Origin: Anaerocolumna sp. MB42-C2
GTDB taxonomy: Bacteria > Bacillota > Clostridia > Lachnospirales > Lachnospiraceae
DNA length: 64,000 bases
Direction of reading: 5' to 3'
Assembly: GCF_030913705.1 (NCBI RefSeq)
Contig: NZ_CP133190.1
Location: 6,287,501 to 6,351,500, forward strand
Positions 35,479-43,760 of the stretch are shown here, piece after piece. Position 1 is the first letter of the stretch. Each line of letters starts with the position of its first letter. Below the pieces are notes generated by a model that saw only the letters and a program-made list of their open reading frames with translations, was not told the origin of the DNA and made no database searches. Position numbers and translations under genes: made by a program.

Positions 35479-36438
35479 ATGAAGGTAGTTTTTTTAGAAA
35501 CTGATACCTTAGGTGAGGATGTGGATTTATCCATATTTCAAGAATTTAGTGAAGTCATAAAATATAATAAATCGGAACCGCTTTTGAATGCTGAAAGAGC
35601 AGCACAAGCCGATATATTGGTTGTTAATAAGGTACCCATGGATGAATCTACCTTATATAAAGCGGATAAGTTAAAACTCATCTGTATTACCGGTACCGGA
35701 ACTAATATCGTTGATTTTACCTATACCAACAAGCGAAGTATAGCGGTGGCAAATGTGAAAGGATATTCAACCAATTCCGTAGTACAGCATACGTTTGCCC
35801 TGCTTTTCTATCTTTATGAAAAATTAAATTATTATGATAACTTTGTAAAAAGCGGAGATTATGTAAAAAGTGATATATTCAGCCGATTTGATATAAAATT
35901 TAATGAGCTTTACGGTAAAACGTGGGGAATCATTGGGCTTGGAGAGATTGGAAGAGGAGTAGCTAAGTTAGCAGAAGCATTCGGCTGCCGTGTTATTTAT
36001 TATTCAACTTCAGGTAAGAATGTTAATACAGAATATGAGAGGGTAGATTTTAATACTCTTTTGACAAACGCTGATATTATATCCATTCATGCACCTCTGA
36101 ATTCTGATACGGAGAATCTGATTGATGAAGATTCTTTACAGAAGATGAAAAATACAGCAATCCTATTAAATCTGGGAAGAGGGCCTATTGTAAATGAAGA
36201 GGCATTGGTAAAAGCTCTTGAGACAAATAAAATAGCCGCTGCCGGACTGGATGTTATAAAGGTAGAACCAATGACCCCGGATAATCCATTACTGCGGATT
36301 AAAGACAGCAATAAATTGATCATTACTCCTCACATAGCCTGGGCAACCGTGGAAGCACGACAGCGCTGCGTACAGGAAGTGTATGAAAATATGAAAGCTT
36401 TTTTACATGGTGAGAAAAGAAATATTGTAAAAGGCTAA
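35479..36438 (+). CDS. D-isomer 2-hydroxyacid dehydrogenase (glycerate/hydroxypyruvate type)
   Basis: A 319-residue NAD(P)-dependent oxidoreductase. The Rossmann motif is GIIGLGEIGRGVAKLAEAFG. The substrate and catalytic residues seen are Arg in LNLGRGPIVNEEAL, Glu in KVEPMTPDNPLL and His in PHIAWAT. The sequence is nearest to glycerate dehydrogenases and hydroxypyruvate reductases, but the substrate is not settled. GGAGG is before the start. It follows trpS at 60 bases, and a 20-bp hairpin lies after it, shared with the converging potD. Confidence 0.88.
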   Translation: MKVVFLETDTLGEDVDLSIFQEFSEVIKYNKSEPLLNAERAAQADILVVNKVPMDESTLYKADKLKLICITGTGTNIVDFTYTNKRSIAVANVKGYSTNSVVQHTFALLFYLYEKLNYYDNFVKSGDYVKSDIFSRFDIKFNELYGKTWGIIGLGEIGRGVAKLAEAFGCRVIYYSTSGKNVNTEYERVDFNTLLTNADIISIHAPLNSDTENLIDEDSLQKMKNTAILLNLGRGPIVNEEALVKALETNKIAAAGLDVIKVEPMTPDNPLLRIKDSNKLIITPHIAWATVEARQRCVQEVYENMKAFLHGEKRNIVKG

Positions 36439-36445
36439 GCGAAAG

Positions 36446-36496
36446 AATGGCAGAGATACGATTGATTTGAATCGGTTCAATCGTATCTCTGCCATT
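36446..36496. terminator. 20-bp perfect hairpin between converging genes
   Basis: The arms at 36446-36465 and 36477-36496 are perfectly complementary over 20 bases around an 11-base loop. It lies between the dehydrogenase (plus) and potD (minus). There is no T run on either side, so it may be a bidirectional barrier or an RNA-processing site and not a classical terminator. Confidence 0.65.
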
Positions 36497-36518
36497 AACT
36501 ATAAAACACAGCTGCAAT

Positions 36519-37586
36519 TTAATTTGATTTTACTTCATTCCATTTATCCAGGTACAGTTTTTCCAGATCAGTGCCAAGATAATGATAAGTGGAGCAGCGT
36601 TCCAGAACAGAAGCATCCGGAAATGCTACTTCGCTGTTTTTAATATCTTCATCTTTGATTAAATCCCTGGCTGCTTTATTCGGAGTGGAATAGGTAATAT
36701 ATTCAAAGTTTTTTAAAGCTATTTCCGGATCGCACATAAAATTAATCCATTTTTCAGCATATTCTTTACTTGGTGCATTTTTAGGAATTACCCAGCCGTC
36801 AATCCAAACATTGGAACCCTCTTTTGGAACAACATATTCTAAATCAGAATTTTCCCTCTGTGTAAAGATTGCTTCACCGGAATAGATAACACCAATCGGA
36901 TTTTCGCCACCGATCATTTTATCCCTTACCTGGTCTACAACATAAGCATCTACCATTGGAAATTGCTGCTGCAATAATTTTTTTGCTTCTTCCAGTTCAG
37001 ACTCCTTAGTTGAGTTAATGGAATAACCCAAATAAGCTAAAGCAATACCAAAAGCATCTCTTACACTGTTAATCATAAGAATATCACCGGAGTATCCATT
37101 GGTTTTGATAAAATCCGGATCAAAAAGTGCGCCCCAACTGTCAACCGGACCTTTAATCATTGATTTGTTGTATAAAATACCGACAGTTCCCCAACAGTAA
37201 GGAACACTGTATTTATTACCGGGATCAAATTCTTCTGCGCTTTTTAAATAGGTTGGATCAATATTTTTGATATTTGGAACATTATCGTAATTAATTTCTG
37301 CCAGCATATCTTCATCAATCATTTTTTGAATCATATAATCAGAAGGACATACCACATCATATTTAACGGAACCTGTCTTTATAACGGGATACATATCCTC
37401 ATTCTGTTCAAATTCCTGATAATTAACACGGATTCCGGTTTCTTTCTCAAATAAGTCTTTTACCTCAGGGTCTATATATTCACCCCAATTAAAAACATTG
37501 ACAGTAGGTTTGCTGCTTTTCTGGCAACCGGTTAAACCGATCATACAAACAAAAGCGAGCAGTAAAACAACTGTAATTTTTTTCAT
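36519..37586 (-). CDS. potD: Spermidine/putrescine-binding lipoprotein PotD
   Basis: A 355-residue solute-binding protein. The lipobox is LTGC with Cys21. The polyamine-binding opening NVFNWGEYIDPEVKDLFEK and the SDYMIQKMI, WGTVGILYNK and WIDGWVIPKNAP blocks match PotD. It delivers polyamines to PotB-PotC. It is the last gene of the minus-strand pot operon, after a 145-base gap that contains an imperfect hairpin also found as the terminal repeat of the element at 27 kb. GGAGAA precedes the start. Confidence 0.94.
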   Translation of the reverse strand: MKKITVVLLLAFVCMIGLTGCQKSSKPTVNVFNWGEYIDPEVKDLFEKETGIRVNYQEFEQNEDMYPVIKTGSVKYDVVCPSDYMIQKMIDEDMLAEINYDNVPNIKNIDPTYLKSAEEFDPGNKYSVPYCWGTVGILYNKSMIKGPVDSWGALFDPDFIKTNGYSGDILMINSVRDAFGIALAYLGYSINSTKESELEEAKKLLQQQFPMVDAYVVDQVRDKMIGGENPIGVIYSGEAIFTQRENSDLEYVVPKEGSNVWIDGWVIPKNAPSKEYAEKWINFMCDPEIALKNFEYITYSTPNKAARDLIKDEDIKNSEVAFPDASVLERCSTYHYLGTDLEKLYLDKWNEVKSN

Positions 37587-37614
37587 TGTTATTCTCCTTT
37601 TATATTTGTTTGAC

Positions 37615-37657
37615 AGGATTCAAATGTCAAAAGATCAATTTTTGACACTCGAATCCT
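37615..37657. repeat. Hairpin copy of the 27-kb element's terminal repeat, between potC and potD
   Basis: AGGATTCAAATGTCAAAA (37615-37632) is complementary at 16 of 18 positions to TTTTGACACTCGAATCCT (37640-37657), with a seven-base loop. The arms match the terminal repeats at 27021-27039 and 27291-27309. In the pot transcript it would form a stable hairpin ahead of potD. Confidence 0.7.
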
Positions 37658-37731
37658 ATTGTTAGATGAGAGTAATATTGTGCCAATAATTAGTATCAGT
37701 TATTTATAAAGTATAAGTGTCAATCATTTAT

Positions 37732-38538
37732 TTATCTGCTTTCTAGGGCTTTTACAGTTTTCACCGGTTTTCGCATCCGGTCGTTTCTGCGGTTAATTAA
37801 AACCAGAAGTACTAAAACCGAGACAAATAACAGAGTGGACAAGGCATACATTTCAGGTTTAATACCTTTTCGTACCTCCGTATAAATTTTGGTAGATAAG
37901 GTATCAATAGAAGCACCTTTTGTAAAATAGGTAATCACAAAATCATCTAAGGACATTGTAAAAGCAAGTAAAAATCCGGAGAGTACACCGGGAAAGATAT
38001 CCGGAAATACAACTTTATAAAAAGCATAGCGCTGTGTAGCACCTAAATCTAAGGCTGCCTCGTAAGTACTTAAGTTTAACTGCTTTAATTTGGGCATGAC
38101 GCTTAGGATGACATAGGGTATGTTAAAGGTTATATGAGCCATCAGAACACTGGAAAATCCTAAGGAATAATTTAAGGCTACAAACAATAACATGAGGGAA
38201 ATACCGGTTACAATATCTGCATTTAACATAGGTATATTGGTGATGCCCATTAAAACAGCCCTGGGGATCCGTTTCATATTGTTCATTGCCAAGGAAGCAG
38301 CGGTGCCGATCACGGTGGCAATCAATGCAGACAATAATGCAATAAGTAAGGTGCTGTACAAAGCAGTCATAATATCTTTATCCTGAAATAGTCTGGTATA
38401 CCAGTTAAAGGTAAAGCCGCCCCATTTGGAACGGGACTTTGATTTGTTAAAAGATAATATAATCAAAATCAGGATAGGTGCGTAAAGAAATAATAATATG
38501 AGTGCTAAATAGAAGCGTTGTAGAACTTTTTTTACCAT
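37732..38538 (-). CDS. potC: Spermidine/putrescine permease PotC
   Basis: A 268-residue inner membrane permease with six helices. The EAA loop is EAALDLGATQRYAFYKVVFP, and FTMSLDDFVITYFTKG is a PotC signature. It forms the channel with PotB. It begins seven bases before the end of potB, so the two are translationally coupled. Length is standard. It has a 145-base gap before potD. Confidence 0.94.
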   Translation of the reverse strand: MVKKVLQRFYLALILLFLYAPILILIILSFNKSKSRSKWGGFTFNWYTRLFQDKDIMTALYSTLLIALLSALIATVIGTAASLAMNNMKRIPRAVLMGITNIPMLNADIVTGISLMLLFVALNYSLGFSSVLMAHITFNIPYVILSVMPKLKQLNLSTYEAALDLGATQRYAFYKVVFPDIFPGVLSGFLLAFTMSLDDFVITYFTKGASIDTLSTKIYTEVRKGIKPEMYALSTLLFVSVLVLLVLINRRNDRMRKPVKTVKALESR

Positions 38539-39350
38539 ACGCTTTTGCCCACCTCCTCTTTATCATATTTAGCAAGTACAGCCATACTGATTAAAATAAA
38601 TATCATCAATACTAAAGACAGACCTGACCCGGTATGCCAGTTATTCATTGTCTTAAATTGCTGTTCAATTACATTGCCTATTAATACTACCTTACTTCCG
38701 CCAAGTATATCAGATATAACAAATGTTGTCAGAGAAGGGACAAAAACCATTGTGATTCCGCTGATTACACCGGGCAGACTTAAGGGTAAAATAATTTTTA
38801 TAAACGTCTGCAGTGTGTTTGCACCTAAATCCCTGGCTGCATTGATGATATCGTCATTAATCTTTAAGATAACATTATAAATAGGCAGTATCATAAAGGG
38901 CAGGAAGTTATAAACCATGCCGAATACAATAGCCGACGGAGTATTGATAATATTTAAGGCGGGCAGATGAAAAAACCCAAGGATCGTATTAATAACACCG
39001 GTTTTCTCCAGTATATTCTGCCAGGCCAGGGTCCTTAATAAAAAGTTCATCCACATAGGTAAAATAAATATCATAACAATAAAAGAATTACTTTTTAATT
39101 TCATATTGTGGAGAATCAATGCCACAGGGTAGGCAAGGACCAGACATAATATGGTGCTGATAACAGATAACTTTAAAGAAAGCCAGAGTGCCTTCCGGTT
39201 AATGGGGTCTGCAATCATAGTCAGGTTAGTCAAAGTAATTCCGCCGTCTTCAGAGGAAAAACCATAATAAATAATCATTAGTAACGGAACAATGATAAAC
39301 ACTGCCATCCAGATAATATAAGGAAAGGATAGCTTAAGTTTACTGTTCAT
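38532..39350 (-). CDS. potB: Spermidine/putrescine permease PotB
   Basis: A 272-residue permease with six helices, opening with PYIIWMAVFIIVPLLMIIYYGF. The EAA loop is NAARDLGANTLQTFIKIILP. It overlaps potA by 11 bases and potC by seven, a tight coupling. It pairs with PotC for polyamine passage. Length is slightly short for PotB but normal in Firmicutes. Confidence 0.94.
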   Translation of the reverse strand: MNSKLKLSFPYIIWMAVFIIVPLLMIIYYGFSSEDGGITLTNLTMIADPINRKALWLSLKLSVISTILCLVLAYPVALILHNMKLKSNSFIVMIFILPMWMNFLLRTLAWQNILEKTGVINTILGFFHLPALNIINTPSAIVFGMVYNFLPFMILPIYNVILKINDDIINAARDLGANTLQTFIKIILPLSLPGVISGITMVFVPSLTTFVISDILGGSKVVLIGNVIEQQFKTMNNWHTGSGLSLVLMIFILISMAVLAKYDKEEVGKSVW

Positions 39351-40419
39351 CCATAATCACCGCCTCTTCATCCTCCGATTCCGGTTTATTCATGATCTGG
39401 ATGTCAAATGGATTTACCGAGATACCAACTTCACTTCCTACCAAAGAGAGATCTGTACTGTGTACCAGCCACTCATGACCTGCGGCCATAACTTCCATTT
39501 CATAATGAACTCCTTTAAAGATTAAAGAAGTCACCCGGCCGGTAATTATTCCGTCCTCCGGTTTCACCAAATCAATATCTTCCGGGCGAATTACAACATC
39601 AACCGGTTTATTTTTACCGAATCCAACATCCACACACGGAAAATTAGTTCCTAATATATTAACCAGTTTATCCTCAATCATTGTAGCGTGTAAAATGTTA
39701 CTTTCTCCGATAAAATCTGCCACAAAAGCATTCTTTGGCTCATTGTATATCATTTCCGGGGTTCCCACCTGCTGGATGTAACCCTGATTCATAACGACAA
39801 TCGTATCAGACATGGTTAAGGCTTCTTCCTGGTCATGGGTTACATAAATAAAAGTAATACCAAGTTCATTCTTAAGACGTATCAATTCATATTGCATATC
39901 CTGTCTGAGCTTTAAATCCAACGCACCTAAGGGTTCATCAAGAAGTAATACCTTGGGTTCATTTACAATCGCTCTTGCGATTGCAATACGCTGCTGCTGA
40001 CCACCGCTTAAGGAATCAGGTGTCCGGTTTTCAAAACCCTCCAGGTTAACAAGTTTTAGTGCATATTTTATTTTATCACTTATATAGGATTTACTTTTTT
40101 TCTTTATTTTTAAGCCAAAAGCTATATTCTCGGCTATAGTCATATGGGTAAATAAAGCGTATTTCTGAAATACTGTATTTAATTGCCTTTCATTAGGGGG
40201 TAACTTTGTAATATCCTTATCATCAAATATTACTTTACCGGCATCTGGATTTTCAAATCCGCCAATAATACGCAGGGTAGTTGTTTTACCGCAGCCGCTT
40301 GGTCCTAGCAGGGTTAAAAATTCATTCTCCCTGATATACAGATTGAGAGAATCTAATACTGTATTATCATCATAAGTCTTTGTAATATCAATTAGATTAA
40401 TCAGCTTATTACCAGCCAT
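39340..40419 (-). CDS. potA: Spermidine/putrescine ATPase PotA
   Basis: A 359-residue ATPase. Walker A GPSGCGKT, signature LSGGQQQR, Walker B VLLLDEPLGALDL and H-loop THDQEEALT are present. The C-terminal TOBE domain (about residues 275-345) is typical of PotA/MalK ATPases. The acidic ending DEEAVIMDEQ is unremarkable. It follows the regulator gene after 61 bases. GGAGG precedes the start. Confidence 0.95.
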   Translation of the reverse strand: MAGNKLINLIDITKTYDDNTVLDSLNLYIRENEFLTLLGPSGCGKTTTLRIIGGFENPDAGKVIFDDKDITKLPPNERQLNTVFQKYALFTHMTIAENIAFGLKIKKKSKSYISDKIKYALKLVNLEGFENRTPDSLSGGQQQRIAIARAIVNEPKVLLLDEPLGALDLKLRQDMQYELIRLKNELGITFIYVTHDQEEALTMSDTIVVMNQGYIQQVGTPEMIYNEPKNAFVADFIGESNILHATMIEDKLVNILGTNFPCVDVGFGKNKPVDVVIRPEDIDLVKPEDGIITGRVTSLIFKGVHYEMEVMAAGHEWLVHSTDLSLVGSEVGISVNPFDIQIMNKPESEDEEAVIMDEQ

Positions 40420-40480
40420 GTTATATCCTCCTTGGTATTATAATTTTAAAGTAAAACTTTCGTTACTAATCAGGCTGACT

Positions 40481-41020
40481 CTAGAAATTGGGTGGTGTGG
40501 AAATCCACAGCAGGGAAGCACCTTGTTTTTCCGAGGAGGTAATATAATGCTTTTTACCGGCTTTAAAATAAAAGGATTCACCTTTTTTGGCTTTGAAAGT
40601 TTTATTTCCAATATGCAGTGTAATACTGCCGTTTAATACGTATCCGAATTCTTCACCCTCATGGGGATTATCCGGGTAAGTGGAACCGCCTGGGTCAAGT
40701 GTCAATAGAATTGGTTCCAGCATATTTTTTTGAGCATTTGGAATGATCCACTTAATATCATTCTTTAAGTCATTATCATATTTTTCAAAATAATCCGACT
40801 TTTTAAAAACAACCTGTTCGGAAGTTGAATCTGAAAAAAATTCTTCTAAATTCGTACCTAAGCATTGAAGAATATCTACAAGGGTGGCAATAGAAGGAGA
40901 AGTTAAATCCCTTTCTAACTGAGAGATAAATCCTTTAGACAGTTCCGCCCGGTCTGCCAGTTCTTCCTGAGTTAAACTTTTTTGCACACGCAGCTCTTTA
41001 ATCTTTTCTCCTATCTTCAC
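40481..41020 (-). CDS. XRE-cupin transcriptional regulator of the pot operon
   Basis: A 179-residue regulator with an N-terminal helix-turn-helix (about residues 6-60: LTQEELADRAELSKGFISQLERD) and a C-terminal cupin (about 105-175, with HEGEEFGYVLNGSITLHIG). Proteins of this build next to potABCD (PuuR-like) sense polyamines and repress uptake. Ribosome site AGGAGGC precedes it. The promoter region contains a palindrome GTTTAG-N5-CTAAAC just past the start of transcription, so autoregulation is likely. Confidence 0.9.
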   Translation of the reverse strand: MKIGEKIKELRVQKSLTQEELADRAELSKGFISQLERDLTSPSIATLVDILQCLGTNLEEFFSDSTSEQVVFKKSDYFEKYDNDLKNDIKWIIPNAQKNMLEPILLTLDPGGSTYPDNPHEGEEFGYVLNGSITLHIGNKTFKAKKGESFYFKAGKKHYITSSEKQGASLLWISTPPNF

Positions 41021-41040
41021 AATATGCCTCCTTAATAAAG

Positions 41041-41110
41041 TTAAACTTTTTGTTTAGTCTCGCTAAACAAGCGGCATATTTTATTATACACGTAATCTTT
41101 GCTATGTCAA
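41041..41110 (-). promoter_or_regulatory. pot operon promoter with regulator operator
   Basis: On the minus strand TTGACA (41110-41105) and TATAAT (41088-41083) are 16 bases apart, both perfect. Downstream lie GTTTAG (41052-41057), five bases, CTAAAC (41063-41068), and a further half-site TTAAAC (41041-41046) five bases away, all spaced by one helical turn. This is a plausible binding site for the XRE-cupin regulator. Confidence 0.78.
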
Positions 41111-41409
41111 TAAATTAATATGTAATTATATTAGTTTTTTGTATATATAAAACTCTTCATAAATAAAAACGAAGATATATGATAAATTCACTGATTACAG
41201 GGCACAAAATAAGGCCAAAATGCAAAAAGCCGGATGCTTAGTGAATTTTGACCTTACATATAAATAAAAGCAGTTTATTGAACATAGGTAACCTCTGAAA
41301 ATGAATACCTTTTTCAAATCAATTTTAATGATCAAAAAAATGAATACTTATTAATTTTATAACATTGACAATTTCTTCGTCCATTCTGATGTAATAATAT
41401 AACCCTTTT
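41111..41409. other. Gap between pot promoter and aroC, with a long inverted repeat
   Basis: AAATTCACT (41184-41192) and AGTGAATTT (41240-41248) are perfect complements with a 47-base loop containing a GGC...GCC pair. It could end the minus-strand aroC transcript, but it has no strong T run. Nothing else is supported here. Confidence 0.35.
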
Positions 41410-42513
41410 TTAATGATCAAAGAATTTTTTAATATTATCTATTCTTGAAGTCATACTCATAAACAGCATATCTACAATTGTAACCGCTGTCATAGCCTCA
41501 ACAACAACTACCGCCCTAGGAACAATGATCGGATCATGCCGTCCTTTAATATTAACTTTTATATTTTCTCCGGATTTATTTATAGTATCCTGTGTCTTTG
41601 CTATGGAAGGTGTTGGTTTAACGGATGCTCTGAGAATAATTTCTGTTCCGTCACTGATACCTCCCAAGATGCCGCCTGCATGATTCGTTACTTTTCGTAC
41701 TTTACCTTCCGTATCGAATCTGAAGTTATCATTATTATCAGAGCCCGACATCTGTGAGGACTTAAAACCTGAACCGAATTCAATCCCTTTTACCGCACCG
41801 ATGGATAAGATGGCTTTGGCCAGATTCGCATCCAACTTATCAAATACAGGTTCACCTATTCCAGTTGGCATACCGCTTACAATACATTCAATAACCCCGC
41901 CTGCGGAATCAAGTTCTTTTATTTTGTCATCCAATAGAGCCTGAGCAGCTTTAGATGCTTCCAGATCGGGCATAGCGAGAGGGCTGAGTAAGATGTTTTC
42001 TTTATTGCAGCTTTTATAATCAATGGATATATCACCAATGGATTTGGTATAAGCACAAACATTGATACCCAGTTGATTCAGGATAGCCATAGCTATGGCA
42101 CCGGCAGCTACACGTCCTATGGTTTCCCGTCCGGAGGAACGGCCTCCTCCCCGGTAATCACGAAATCCGTATTTTTCATCATACGTATAATCTGCATGTC
42201 CGGGACGATAATAATTTGCAATCTCAGAGTAATCACCGGATTGCTGATTGGTATTCATTATTACCAGGGAGATAGGGGTGCCGGTAGTTTTTTGTTCAAA
42301 TACACCGGATAATATTTCGACCTGGTCCCTTTCTTTTCTGGGTGTAGCATATTTCGTCTGTCCGGGTCTTCGCCGATTCAGATAAACCTGTATCATTTCC
42401 TCCGTAAGAGTTAATCCTGCAGGACATCCGTCTACAACAACTCCAATGCCCTTACCGTGGGATTCACCCCAGGTTGATATTTTAAATAAATTACCGTATA
42501 TAGAACCTGACAT
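41410..42513 (-). CDS. aroC: Chorismate synthase
   Basis: A 367-residue enzyme that makes chorismate from EPSP, the last shared step of aromatic amino acid synthesis, using reduced FMN. I start at ATG 42513, because AGAGGTG is eight bases before it and the protein then begins MSGSIYGNLFKISTWGESHG, as in the family; the longer frame adds 12 residues without a ribosome site. Signatures seen: the FMN-site GESHGKGIGVVVDGCPAGL, RPGHADYTYDEKYGFRDYRGGGRSS (split in text) and RSSGRET. It stands alone. Confidence 0.95.
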   Translation of the reverse strand: MSGSIYGNLFKISTWGESHGKGIGVVVDGCPAGLTLTEEMIQVYLNRRRPGQTKYATPRKERDQVEILSGVFEQKTTGTPISLVIMNTNQQSGDYSEIANYYRPGHADYTYDEKYGFRDYRGGGRSSGRETIGRVAAGAIAMAILNQLGINVCAYTKSIGDISIDYKSCNKENILLSPLAMPDLEASKAAQALLDDKIKELDSAGGVIECIVSGMPTGIGEPVFDKLDANLAKAILSIGAVKGIEFGSGFKSSQMSGSDNNDNFRFDTEGKVRKVTNHAGGILGGISDGTEIILRASVKPTPSIAKTQDTINKSGENIKVNIKGRHDPIIVPRAVVVVEAMTAVTIVDMLFMSMTSRIDNIKKFFDH

Positions 42514-42735
42514 AATATTCACCTCTTTTTCTTTCTTATGTACATTCATACATTAATAGACATAGTATATAAGAAAAGATAGCCGTAATCAATATGTATT
42601 ATGGACATTTGGGTAATAAATTCATATATTGTTATGATTGATAAATTAATTGGATTATAGAAAGAAATACATTTATAATCATTATAAGAATTAATTGATC
42701 AGTTTACAATGTATTTACTATACAAGGAGGTTACT

Positions 42736-42960
42736 ATGCCAAATTATTATGACTTTAATAAAAGTAATGAATATCCAATACCAAGAAACTCACAAAGTGA
42801 CTATTTATACACTTCCGGTGATACAAAAAGAGGCCGCGGTGAGAGATTATCAGATGATTTAATTATTGATGACAATTCCGTTTATGAAATAGATCAGGAT
42901 TGCTATGAAAGGGTAAAACAGTTAAGGCTTAATCAAAAGCAGGACTGGAATAGGAAATAA
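42736..42960 (+). CDS. Small hydrophilic protein of unknown function
   Basis: A 74-residue protein starting at ATG 42736, with a perfect AAGGAGG (42724-42730) five bases upstream. It is rich in Asp, Asn, Arg, Tyr and Ser, without membrane segment or cysteine, apart from one (CYERV). I recognise no family. The strong ribosome site and two downstream hairpins suggest it is real and abundantly expressed, perhaps during sporulation; that is inference. The longer frame to 42709 is less likely. Confidence 0.7.
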   Translation: MPNYYDFNKSNEYPIPRNSQSDYLYTSGDTKRGRGERLSDDLIIDDNSVYEIDQDCYERVKQLRLNQKQDWNRK

Positions 42961-42963
42961 AGA

Positions 42964-43000
42964 TTGTGACGCTTCAGTTAGCGGAACTGAAGCGTCACAA
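42964..43000 (+). terminator. 16-bp perfect hairpin after the 74-residue gene
   Basis: TTGTGACGCTTCAGTT (42964-42979) pairs with AACTGAAGCGTCACAA (42985-43000), loop five bases. It lacks a long T run, so it may protect or end the transcript together with the next hairpin. Confidence 0.75.
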
Positions 43001-43012
43001 ATTAGAATAATT

Positions 43013-43050
43013 ACAAGAAAAAAAGCTGCACCAGCAGCTTTTTTTCTTGT
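43013..43050. terminator. Bidirectional terminator between small genes
   Basis: ACAAGAAAAAAAGCTGC (43013-43029) and GCAGCTTTTTTTCTTGT (43034-43050) form a 17-bp perfect stem. The T-rich arm on either strand makes it work for both the plus gene before and the minus gene after. Confidence 0.85.
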
Positions 43051-43086
43051 CACTTTTCAGTTAAAAACAGATAGGTATTAAGTAGA

Positions 43087-43314
43087 TTAACAGAAGTTAT
43101 TACCACCGCATAAGCAAAGGATTAAGATGATCCAAATGATAGAACTGCAGCCATCATTTCCACATCCAGTTCCACATCCACTGCCAAATCCGCCACCAAA
43201 TAATCCATTATTACCATTGCCACAACAGCAAAGTAAAAGGATTATAAGGATCCAAGAACCGCCGAAACCTCCATTACAACCGATACCGCAATTTGTTGCT
43301 GCTAAATCACTCAT
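43087..43314 (-). CDS. Gly/Cys-rich small protein, YjcZ/spore-associated type
   Basis: A 75-residue protein. It contains two hydrophobic stretches (WILIILLLCCCG and IIWIILILCLCGG) separated by a Gly/Asn/Cys-rich part with ten or so cysteines. It resembles the small hydrophobic YjcZ-like proteins common in spore-formers, but the many cysteines are unusual. TAGGAGG precedes the start on the minus strand. Metal binding or disulfide cross-linking in a coat is possible but not shown. Confidence 0.72.
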   Translation of the reverse strand: MSDLAATNCGIGCNGGFGGSWILIILLLCCCGNGNNGLFGGGFGSGCGTGCGNDGCSSIIWIILILCLCGGNNFC

Positions 43315-43511
43315 GTAAGAGCCTCCTATTTGTTATTACACTGTATCATATGATTTATTGCTTGCCTCATTTCCTATATTTCCATATAAAAACGTACTCT
43401 TTTTATCGCAATTAACGACATTATTATCATATTAAGTTATGCTAAGGAGCAGGTTTTAGTTTTATTTTGAGAAATTCCGCATACATAGGCAGTAATTAAA
43501 ATATAATTATC

Positions 43512-43605
43512 AGAAGTTGGTTTTCAAACTTCTGATAAAAGGCGCTGCTATTGCGCCGTGCATCCGACAATAGAAACAGCTTTTTGTTTCTATAACAGTT
43601 TAATG
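43512..43605. repeat. Three hairpins in tandem upstream of korA
   Basis: TATCAGAAGTT/AACTTCTGATA, GGCGC/GCGCC and ATAGAAAC/GTTTCTAT follow one another within about 95 bases. Between the last two is GTGCATCC, the complement of the GGATGCAC block in the modular repeat copies B and C, so it may be a diverged inverted member. The surrounding gap 43315-43700 shows no gene. Confidence 0.5.
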
Positions 43606-43700
43606 CTTTAATCAAATTATACAATTAGTTGTCGATATATCCGATAATGTGTAATAATATAAAATACAACATCTAAATATCAGAAATTATGGTATTAATG

Positions 43701-43729
43701 TTGAAACATTTATATAATTAAGGTATAAT
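43701..43729 (+). promoter_or_regulatory. korAB promoter
   Basis: TTGAAA (43701-43706), 17 bases, TATAAT (43724-43729). The leader to the ATG is about 25 bases, with AAAGGAGGAAGG as the ribosome site. Confidence 0.78.
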
Positions 43730-43760
43730 ATCTGTAATAATTTAGAAAAGGAGGAAGGTT

